A DNA stretch of 64,000 nucleotides from Peptoniphilus raoultii (GTDB lineage Bacteria; Bacillota; Clostridia; Tissierellales; Peptoniphilaceae). The DNA lies in the NCBI RefSeq assembly GCF_900099555.1, contig NZ_FMWM01000002.1, forward strand, positions 1,051,629 to 1,115,628, written 5' to 3'. The position numbers and the translations under genes were made by a program. The notes under the pieces are model-generated. The model searched no databases. It saw nothing but the letters and a program-made list of their open reading frames with translations, and was not told the DNA's origin. Numbering within the stretch: the first letter of the stretch is position 1; every line of letters starts with the position of its first letter. Positions 58,264-64,000 of this stretch are shown here, one piece after another.

Positions 58264-58292
58264 TTGTAGATTTATAAATTTTTATGTATAAT
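58264..58292 (+). promoter_or_regulatory. Promoter for yajC and the SCIFF genes
   Basis: TTGTAG (58264-58269), 17 bases, perfect TATAAT (58287-58292). The transcript would start near 58299, leaving only GAAAGGA as leader before the yajC ATG at 58316. Confidence 0.6.
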
Positions 58293-58315
58293 TATATAAA
58301 GAAAGGATGAATTTA

Positions 58316-58615
58316 ATGGATTACGCTCAATTATTAGCACAGTTTGGGCCTTTAGTACTTATATTTGTAGTTTTTTATTTTATGATTATTAGGCCTCAAA
58401 ACAAAAAGCAAAATGAAATAAAAGACATGAGGGCTAATTTAAAAGCTGGGGATAAGGTTCAAACAATTGGCGGGATTGTTGCTAAAATCATCGCAGTAAA
58501 GGAAGACCTTGTTGTTCTTGAAACTTCAGGAGATAAAAATAAACTCGAAGTTATGAAATGGGGTATTTCTTCAGTTTTTAAAGATAATTCCGAACTAAGT
58601 TCAGATAAAAAGTAG
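58316..58615 (+). CDS. yajC: Preprotein translocase subunit YajC
   Basis: ATG 58316 has GAAAGG nine bases upstream; the ATG at 58307 has no spacing to it. 99 residues: one membrane segment (about 10-28, GPLVLIFVVFYFMIIRPQNK, a family signature), then KAGDKVQTIGGIVAKI and a cytoplasmic tail. YajC associates with SecDF/SecYEG. Unlike the common yajC-secD-secF order, no secDF follows. The SCIFF precursor begins nine bases after the stop behind GGAGG. Confidence 0.95.
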   Translation: MDYAQLLAQFGPLVLIFVVFYFMIIRPQNKKQNEIKDMRANLKAGDKVQTIGGIVAKIIAVKEDLVVLETSGDKNKLEVMKWGISSVFKDNSELSSDKK

Positions 58616-58624
58616 GAGGTTATT

Positions 58625-58780
58625 ATGAAACATATTAAAACACTTACATCAAGAAGATTAAAAGATACCTTTGCAAAAGGTGGATGTGGAGAATGTCAAA
58701 CTTCCTGTCAATCAGCTTGCAAAACTAGCTGCACTGTAGGAAATCAAAAATGTGAAAACGTACAAGTAAAAGGCTGTTAA
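58625..58780 (+). CDS. scfA: SCIFF (six-cysteines-in-forty-five) ranthipeptide precursor
   Basis: A 51-residue peptide behind AGGAGG. It starts MKHIKTLTSRRL, the leader type of this family, and has the invariant core GCGECQTSCQSACKTSC, then TVGNQKCE. Six canonical cysteines are at 21, 24, 28, 32, 36 and 43; a seventh, Cys51, ends an extra tail (VQVKGC). In characterised members the adjacent radical SAM maturase links a core Cys sulfur to a Thr side chain; Thr37 is a candidate acceptor by position (inference). The peptide is nearly universal in Clostridia and its role is unresolved. It is too short for many gene callers. The stop codon is in the loop of a terminator hairpin. Confidence 0.95.
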   Translation: MKHIKTLTSRRLKDTFAKGGCGECQTSCQSACKTSCTVGNQKCENVQVKGC

Positions 58781-58798
58781 CAGCCTTTTATTCTTTTA
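58768..58798 (+). terminator. Attenuating terminator between scfA and scfB
   Basis: Perfect nine-bp stem AAAAGGCTG (58768-58776) with CAGCCTTTT (58781-58789), loop TTAA, then ATTCTTTT. The loop is the scfA stop codon, and the 5' arm encodes the last three residues. It would make much more precursor than maturase mRNA from one promoter. Confidence 0.82.
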
Positions 58799-58823
58799 AC
58801 TTATAAATAAATGGGAGAAAAAA

Positions 58824-60176
58824 ATGACTGATATTCATAAATTTTATTTAAACGGAAAATATGTAGTTTTAGACATACCATCCGGATCAGTTCATATTGT
58901 TGATGAATTGGTATATAAAATCATTGATGACTATAAAAAATTAAATAAAGAAGAAATCATAGAAAAGTATAGGGAAAATTTTTCTATGAAAACTATAAAT
59001 GAAGCCATAGATGAAATTGAATATTTAATTGAAGAAGAAATGTTATTTTCTGAGGATATGAAATATTTAAAACCTATGTATAATCCACAAAATGTTGTAA
59101 AGGCAATGTGCCTTAATGTGTCCCATGACTGTAATTTAAGGTGCAAATACTGCTTTGCATCTCAAGGGGATTTTCATGGTCAAAGACTTTTAATGGACCT
59201 TGATACTGGAAAAAGAGCTCTTGAATATTTAATAGAAAATTCAGGCTATAGGAGAAATCTTGAGGTCGATTTTTTTGGCGGTGAACCTTTAATGAATTTT
59301 AATTTAGTAAAGGAACTTGTGAAATACGGCAGAGAAATTGAAGGTGTCCACAATAAACATTTTAGATTTACAATCACAACAAATGGAACTCTATTAACAG
59401 ATGACAAAATTGATTTTATCAATGAAAATATGGATAACTGCGTACTTTCACTTGATGGGAGAAAATGCGTTAACGATTTAATGAGACCAACTGTTGGAGG
59501 AAAGGGTTCTTATGACACCATAATTCCAAAATTTAAAAAACTTATCTCTAAACGTGGAGATAAGGACTATTTTATTAGAGGAACTTTCACTAATGAGAAT
59601 TTAGACTTTTCAGAAGATCTTATGGATTATTACAAGCAGGGATTTAAAAAGACATCTATAGAACCAGTTGTAACAGATGAAAAAGAACCTTATGCTATTA
59701 GGGCTGAACACCTACAAAAAATTCTTGTTGAGTATGAAAAATTAAGCAAAGAATACATTGAAATAAAAAAAGAAGATAAAGAATTTTCCTTTTTTCATTT
59801 TATAATAGATTTATCTCAAGGTCCATGTGCAGTTAAAAGAACTGTTGGATGTGGGGCAGGATCTGAATATATAGCCGTAACTCCTGAAGGAGACATATAT
59901 CCATGCCACCAATTTGTAGGTGAAAAGGAATTTAAAATGGGCGACATTTTTAATGGTATTAAGAGAACTGATATAAGAGATAGTTTTAAGACTGCAAATG
60001 TCTATACAAATGAAGACTGTCCCGAATGTTGGGCAAGATATTACTGTTCAGGTGGATGCCATGCCAACGCCTATTATGCAAATAATAATATTCATAAGCC
60101 TTACAAAATTGGTTGTGAAATGGAAAAAAAGAGAATTGAATGTGCAATTTCAATCTTAGCAAATCAAAATTCATAA
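58824..60176 (+). CDS. scfB: SCIFF radical SAM maturase (SPASM domain)
   Basis: 450 residues. A RiPP-recognition-type N-terminal domain (about 1-90) is followed by the radical SAM barrel with Cys103, Cys107 and Cys110 (CNLRCKYC), EVDFFGGEPLMNF, TTNGTLL and VLSLDG. The SPASM region carries Cys335, 343, 361, 399, 402, 408, 412 and 431, enough for two auxiliary 4Fe-4S clusters. It installs thioether cross-links in the peptide from scfA, 43 bases upstream, in the cytoplasm. GGGAG precedes the ATG. No transporter or protease gene adjoins it, as is usual for SCIFF loci. Confidence 0.95.
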   Translation: MTDIHKFYLNGKYVVLDIPSGSVHIVDELVYKIIDDYKKLNKEEIIEKYRENFSMKTINEAIDEIEYLIEEEMLFSEDMKYLKPMYNPQNVVKAMCLNVSHDCNLRCKYCFASQGDFHGQRLLMDLDTGKRALEYLIENSGYRRNLEVDFFGGEPLMNFNLVKELVKYGREIEGVHNKHFRFTITTNGTLLTDDKIDFINENMDNCVLSLDGRKCVNDLMRPTVGGKGSYDTIIPKFKKLISKRGDKDYFIRGTFTNENLDFSEDLMDYYKQGFKKTSIEPVVTDEKEPYAIRAEHLQKILVEYEKLSKEYIEIKKEDKEFSFFHFIIDLSQGPCAVKRTVGCGAGSEYIAVTPEGDIYPCHQFVGEKEFKMGDIFNGIKRTDIRDSFKTANVYTNEDCPECWARYYCSGGCHANAYYANNNIHKPYKIGCEMEKKRIECAISILANQNS

Positions 60177-60183
60177 GCAAAGC

Positions 60184-60212
60184 TTGCAAGTAAATAATAA
60201 AAGGCTTATAAT
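60184..60212 (+). promoter_or_regulatory. Promoter of the thiT riboswitch transcript
   Basis: TTGCAA (60184-60189), exactly 17 bases, TATAAT (60207-60212), eight bases after the scfB stop. The transcript would start near 60219, just before the aptamer. Confidence 0.75.
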
Positions 60213-60230
60213 AATATAAAATTTAAAAGA

Positions 60231-60306
60231 ACAGGGGAGCACTTGCTGAGAGGAGATTCGATCTCGACCCATAAGCTGATCCGGATAATGCCGGCGTAGT
60301 AAGAAT
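60231..60306 (+). promoter_or_regulatory. TPP riboswitch (thi-box)
   Basis: The conserved blocks are all present in order: ACAGGGGAGC (60231-60240), GCTGAGAGG (60245-60253), CGACCC near 60275-60280, and CTGATCCGGATAATGCCGG (60285-60303 region) followed by CGTAG. These are the P2/P3 and P4/P5 elements of thiamine pyrophosphate aptamers. It sits between a promoter and an intrinsic terminator ahead of thiT, so TPP binding most likely favours termination and shuts off thiamine uptake. Confidence 0.95.
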
Positions 60307-60313
60307 AAGAGCT

Positions 60314-60343
60314 AAAGCTAGAGAAGTGCCTCTAGCTTTTTTT
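60314..60343 (+). terminator. Riboswitch-controlled terminator before thiT
   Basis: Perfect 10-bp stem AAAGCTAGAG (60314-60323) with CTCTAGCTTT (60330-60339), loop AAGTGC, then T-run to 60343. It lies directly after the aptamer and 59 bases before thiT. Confidence 0.88.
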
Positions 60344-60401
60344 ATGGATTCTTTTAAGACCAAGCTTCTTATTTTCTAGCCTTGTTCTAAAGGAGGAAAA
60401 T

Positions 60402-60929
60402 ATGAAAAATAATAGTACGAAAAGTTTAGTGACGGCAGGACTTTGCATAGCTCTTTCCCAAATCCTATCCTATTTAAAAGTTTTAGAAATGCCCCAAGGA
60501 GGGTCTGTAACATGTGGTTCAATGGTTCCAATTATTTTATTCGCCTTAATTTATGGAATGGGACCGGGACTATTGGCGGCCTTTGTCTACGGACTTTTGC
60601 AATTTGTTTTGGGAGGAGTTTTTTCCCTTCATCCTTTGTCAATTATCATAGATTATTTACTAGGATTTGGAGTTTTAGGCTTTGCAGGAATATTTTCTGC
60701 AAAGAAAAACACAATTAGTGCAACTTTAGGAGCCTTGCTTGCCTCATGCTTAAGATTTGTAATGGTTGTCCTTTCAGGAGCAGTAGTCTGGAAAGCCTAT
60801 GCACCAGAGGGAATGAATCCTTGGATTTATTCTATAACATATAATGCTTCATATATGATTCCTGAAACAATATTAACAGTAATTTTAGTAGCTCTACTTT
60901 TTAAAAGAGTTTATAAATTTATGAAATAA
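60402..60929 (+). CDS. thiT: Thiamine transporter ThiT (ECF S component)
   Basis: 175 residues, six hydrophobic segments. LVTAGLCIALSQILSYLKVLEMPQGGSVT, GMGPGLLAAFVYGLLQF, and the C-terminal GMNPWIYSITYNASYMIPE match ThiT (YuaJ), the thiamine-binding subunit that works with the shared EcfAA'T module. Those module genes are not in the window. Its TPP riboswitch confirms the substrate. GGAGG lies nine bases before the ATG. The only thiamine gene here, so the cell may depend on uptake. Confidence 0.95.
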   Translation: MKNNSTKSLVTAGLCIALSQILSYLKVLEMPQGGSVTCGSMVPIILFALIYGMGPGLLAAFVYGLLQFVLGGVFSLHPLSIIIDYLLGFGVLGFAGIFSAKKNTISATLGALLASCLRFVMVVLSGAVVWKAYAPEGMNPWIYSITYNASYMIPETILTVILVALLFKRVYKFMK

Positions 60930-60933
60930 TTTT

Positions 60934-60957
60934 AAAGACCTATTGCAGGTCTTTTTT
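60934..60957 (+). terminator. Intrinsic terminator after thiT
   Basis: AAAGACCT (60934-60941) with AGGTCTTT (60947-60954), loop ATTGC, then T's. Confidence 0.85.
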
Positions 60958-61017
60958 ATGTATAAATTTTTAAATTATTTACAAAATTAATAACACGTTT
61001 TCAATATCTTTAAATTG

Positions 61018-61026
61018 TGATATACT
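61018..61026 (+). promoter_or_regulatory. Extended -10 promoter for recJ-rel
   Basis: TG at 61018-61019, one base, TATACT at 61021-61026; only a poor -35 (TTTTCA) at 17 bases. Predicted start near 61033, leaving a 12-base leader with GGTGG. Confidence 0.5.
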
Positions 61027-61044
61027 CTTATAAATGGTGGTTAA

Positions 61045-62820
61045 ATGGAAAAATGGTTTATAAAAAATACTAGAGATTGTGGAATTGATTACAAAAAATT
61101 TGGTTTAAATGAAATTTTATATAGAGTTATTTTAAATAGGGGAATTAAAAGTGAAGAGGAGCTTGAAATTTTTTTAAATGGTGATCTTTCTCAGGTCCAT
61201 TCTCCAATTTTGTTAAAGGATATGATTAAGGCAGCAAATATTATTAATAATTCTATTAATAAAAAGGAAAAAATAAGGATTGTTGGAGATTATGATGTTG
61301 ATGGTATTTCTTCAACATATATTTTATATAAGGGTCTTCAAAAACTGGGCTCTGACATTTCCTTCGATATTCCTGATCGAGTTTCTGATGGATACGGCAT
61401 AAATGAAAGAATTAGCAATAAAGCAATGGATGAAGGTGTGAAATTAATTGTAACTTGTGACAATGGTATTGCCGCCTTTACTGCTGCAAATTTTATAAAA
61501 GAAAATGGTTTAAAACTTGTAATTACTGACCATCATGAAGTAGCTAAAATTGAGGATGAAGGGGTATTAGTTGATAAGTTGCCAGAAGCTGATGCAATTA
61601 TTGATCCTAAGCAAGAAAAATGTTCCTATCCCTTTTCAAATATTTGCGGGGCAGAAGTTGCCTTCAAATTAATAGAGTATCTCTATATGCTAAAGGGTTT
61701 TGAAAAGGATGAAGTTTATAGGGATTTCATTTCCTATCTTGCCCTTGCAACAATTTGTGATGTCATGCCTTTAACTGATGAGAATAGGATTTTTATTAAG
61801 GAAGGAATTAAGTATTTAAAAGTTACAGATGATGTTGGACTTTCAGCCTTAATTGATGTCTGCGATATAAAAAGAGATGATATTGGTGTTTATCATTTAG
61901 GATTTATTCTTGGGCCGACTTTAAATTCCTGCGGAAGACTTGACTCTGCAAAAAAAGCTTTAGATTTACTTCTAACAGATGATTATAATGTGGCTCTTGG
62001 AAAAGCCAAAGAAATTAGGCAGATCAACTACCAAAGGCAGGACTTTACTGATAAGGCTTTAAAAAAAGCAGAGGATATAATAAAAGAGGAAGAACTTTTA
62101 AAAAAGGAGAAAGTTTTAATTATTTATATTCCCGATGCCAATGAATCTGTTGTGGGAATTGTTGCGAGCAGACTAAAGGAAAAATATTATAGACCAACTC
62201 TTGTTTTAACAAATGCAAAAGATGTTCTTAAGGGGTCAGGAAGGTCTATTAATGAATATAATATGTATGAGGAAATAAGTTTCTTTAGGGATATGCTTGA
62301 AGCCTTTGGAGGCCATAAAATGGCTTGTGGTCTTTCCATAAAAGAGGAAAATCTACAAGATTTTATTGAAGAAGTAAATAAAAAGGCAAATTTAAGTTTA
62401 GATGATTTGACGAGAAAGATTTATATTGATTATCCTTTAAGTTTTGGGGCAGTGAATATGCAGCTTCTTGAAGATTTAAAAAAATTTGAACCCTATGGCA
62501 CAGAAAACGAAAGGCCTCTTTTTGGAAGTAAAAATTTATCTATAATAGATCTTGGAATCTTTGGGAAAAATAAAAATGTAATAAAAATGCTTTTGTCTGA
62601 TGGAAAAATTTCTCTAATAGGAATTTTATTTGAAAAGGACAATGTATTTTTAAATAAATTAGCCAAAGTTTATGGTAGAGAAAGAGTATTACAGCTTTTA
62701 AACAAGCAGAACAAGTCCTTAAAAATAGACATTGTATATTCCCTTGACTTAAATACTTTTAGGGGAAATTCGCAAATTCAGCTAAAAATAAAGTCTTTTA
62801 GAGTAAGTGGTGAAAAATGA
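61045..62820 (+). CDS. recJ: Single-stranded-DNA-specific 5'-3' exonuclease RecJ
   Basis: 591 residues. DHH phosphoesterase core with VGDYDVDGISS (Asp82, Asp84, Asp86), TCDNGIA, ITDHHE near 160, LATICDVMPL and GPTLNSCGRLDSA; DHHA1 domain with VVGIVASRLKEKYYRP, GSGRS and GGHKMACGLSI; then the C-terminal OB-like domain. It degrades 5' single-stranded tails in recombination and repair. It overlaps the rel gene by four bases, the usual recJ-(apt)-relA neighbourhood, here without apt. Confidence 0.95.
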   Translation: MEKWFIKNTRDCGIDYKKFGLNEILYRVILNRGIKSEEELEIFLNGDLSQVHSPILLKDMIKAANIINNSINKKEKIRIVGDYDVDGISSTYILYKGLQKLGSDISFDIPDRVSDGYGINERISNKAMDEGVKLIVTCDNGIAAFTAANFIKENGLKLVITDHHEVAKIEDEGVLVDKLPEADAIIDPKQEKCSYPFSNICGAEVAFKLIEYLYMLKGFEKDEVYRDFISYLALATICDVMPLTDENRIFIKEGIKYLKVTDDVGLSALIDVCDIKRDDIGVYHLGFILGPTLNSCGRLDSAKKALDLLLTDDYNVALGKAKEIRQINYQRQDFTDKALKKAEDIIKEEELLKKEKVLIIYIPDANESVVGIVASRLKEKYYRPTLVLTNAKDVLKGSGRSINEYNMYEEISFFRDMLEAFGGHKMACGLSIKEENLQDFIEEVNKKANLSLDDLTRKIYIDYPLSFGAVNMQLLEDLKKFEPYGTENERPLFGSKNLSIIDLGIFGKNKNVIKMLLSDGKISLIGILFEKDNVFLNKLAKVYGRERVLQLLNKQNKSLKIDIVYSLDLNTFRGNSQIQLKIKSFRVSGEK

Positions 62821-64000
62821 TAGAAGAATTAATTGATAAAGTAAAAAAATATAATACCGGTGCGGATGAAGGCAAAATTATGAAGGCCTATGAGCTTGCC
62901 AAAAAAAATCATGCAGGCCAAAAGAGAAATTCGGGTGAAGACTATATAATTCATCCCGTTCATGTTGCCATGATTTTGGCGGATATGAATATGGATACCC
63001 CAACAATAATTGCCGGTCTTTTGCATGACACCATTGAAGACACTAAGGTAACTTATGATGATATTAAGAAGGAATTTGGTGAAGAAATTGCAGACCTTGT
63101 TGATGGGGTTACAAAACTTAAAAAATTAAATTATAAGAATAAGCAAGAAAAACAAGCTGAAAATATTCGTAAAATGGTTCTTGCTATGGCAAAGGACATT
63201 AGGGTTATTATTGTAAAACTTGCTGACAGGCTTCACAATATGAGAACTTTAGAATATATGACAGAAGAAAAGAAAAAGGAAAAGGCCACAGAAACCATTG
63301 AAATTTATGCACCTATTGCATATAGACTTGGTATGTCCCGTGTAAAATGGGAACTTGAAGATCTTTCCTTAAGATATTTAGATCCAGATGACTATTACAA
63401 GCTTGTTGAAATGGTTAATAAGAGGAGAAACGAAAGAGAAGATCTTATAAATAACATTATTAAGACTTTAAAGGAAAATCTTGATAAGGTTGGCATTGAA
63501 TTTGAAATAAATGGAAGACCAAAAAATTTCTATTCTATTTATAAGAAAATGAAAGTTAAGGGGAAGGTTTTTGATGAAATCTATGATCTTTCCGCAGTTA
63601 GAATTTTGACCAATGATATTAAGGACTGTTATGGGGCCCTTGGTGTTGTTCATACACTTTATAAGCCAATACCAGGAAGATTTAAAGACTATATTGCTAT
63701 GCCCAAGCCCAATAATTATCAGTCCCTTCACACAACTGTTATAGATAACAATGGGGAGACCTTTGAAGTTCAAATAAGAACTTATGAAATGCACCAAACT
63801 GCAGAATATGGTATTGCCGCTCACTGGAAATATAAGACTGGCCAAACAAAGACTACTTCTTTTGACGAAAACCTAACTTGGTTAAGGCAGTTAATGGAAT
63901 GGCAAAAGGATTTAAATGATGCCACAGATTTTATGGATACCTTAAAAGTTGATTTCTTTGCAGATGAAGTTTTTGTATTTTCTCCAAAAGGTGATGTTAT
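62817..64000 (+). CDS. Bifunctional (p)ppGpp synthetase/hydrolase Rel, 3'-truncated
   Basis: ATG 62817 overlaps the recJ stop (ATGA) behind GGTGAAAA, and the frame stays open to the right edge, showing about 394 residues of about 730 expected. HD hydrolase domain with HPVHVAMILADM, LLHDTIEDT (His70-Asp71) and VKLADRLHNMRTLEYM; synthetase domain with GRPKNFYSIYKKM, YDLSAVRI, PGRFKDYIAMPKPNNYQS and AEYGIAAHWKYK; the TGS domain begins at the edge (VFVFSPKGDV). Both active sites look intact, as in the single long Rel of Firmicutes. It makes and degrades the stringent alarmone. Confidence 0.95.
   Translation, partial: MIEELIDKVKKYNTGADEGKIMKAYELAKKNHAGQKRNSGEDYIIHPVHVAMILADMNMDTPTIIAGLLHDTIEDTKVTYDDIKKEFGEEIADLVDGVTKLKKLNYKNKQEKQAENIRKMVLAMAKDIRVIIVKLADRLHNMRTLEYMTEEKKKEKATETIEIYAPIAYRLGMSRVKWELEDLSLRYLDPDDYYKLVEMVNKRRNEREDLINNIIKTLKENLDKVGIEFEINGRPKNFYSIYKKMKVKGKVFDEIYDLSAVRILTNDIKDCYGALGVVHTLYKPIPGRFKDYIAMPKPNNYQSLHTTVIDNNGETFEVQIRTYEMHQTAEYGIAAHWKYKTGQTKTTSFDENLTWLRQLMEWQKDLNDATDFMDTLKVDFFADEVFVFSPKGDV

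Noticed and set aside
63468-63845. 125-codon - strand frame opposite rel
   Set aside because: Shadow of the conserved synthetase domain; the + strand frame is clearly Rel.

Overview
The window is chromosomal DNA from a low-GC Gram-positive anaerobe in the broad Clostridia/Tissierellia group. The base composition is strongly A+T-rich, with many TTG and GTG starts and strong AGGAGG or GGTG ribosome-binding sites. Pyruvate:ferredoxin oxidoreductase, HprK, a SCIFF peptide with its maturase, and an AsnA-type asparagine synthetase fit this group. A non-sporing anaerobic coccus of the Peptoniphilus/Anaerococcus type is my best guess, but the genus is inference. Every protein gene is on the + strand; the only - strand gene is a tRNA-Trp.

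Layout. 1-851: 3' end of gatB. 1095-3828: a small membrane-anchored protein of unknown function overlapping a DUF3160-type lipoprotein. 3953-6059: an OmpR-type regulator and its kinase. 6239-16991: a division and wall cluster in the order mraZ, rsmH, ftsL, PASTA-containing penicillin-binding protein, mraY, murD, ftsW, murG, ftsQ, ftsZ. It is preceded by a 10-bp-periodic AAGTGG array that looks like the MraZ operator, and it lacks murC, murE, murF and ftsA. 17064-18838: nrdR and rarA. 18960-20320: an FAD-dependent NADH oxidase gene broken by two +1 shifts in A-tracts. 20521-21756: a YeiH-type transporter and tRNA-Trp.

21905-28315: two two-component systems separated by an unusual four-arm inverted-repeat element and a strong terminator. 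The second system encloses an ABC transporter whose ATPase has the E-loop typical of lantibiotic-immunity/bacitracin-type exporters. 28381-32921: Xaa-Pro aminopeptidase, uvrC, hprK. 33152-36691: pyruvate:ferredoxin oxidoreductase. 36810-44507: plsX, acpP, rnc, an Elp3-like radical SAM gene, smc, ftsY. 44588-48467: ylxM, ffh, rpsP, khpA, rimM, trmD, rplS (SRP and ribosome operon). 48522-52866: a GH18-like wall enzyme, a zinc phospholipase C-like protein behind a dyad-overlapped promoter, asnA, and an unrecognised protein.

52905-58615: ruvCAB, a SpoIID/LytB protein, queA, tgt, yajC. 58625-60176: SCIFF precursor (too short for most gene callers) and its radical SAM/SPASM maturase. 60184-60929: TPP riboswitch and thiT. 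61045-64000: recJ and the 5' part of the RelA/SpoT (p)ppGpp gene.

Most of the window is conserved housekeeping. The distinctive parts are the SCIFF precursor with an extra C-terminal cysteine encoded inside its own terminator hairpin, the MraZ-type repeat array, the E-loop ABC/two-component module beside the REP-like element, the dyad over the phospholipase promoter, and several unrecognised genes. I saw no CRISPR array, prophage, insertion sequence or rRNA.
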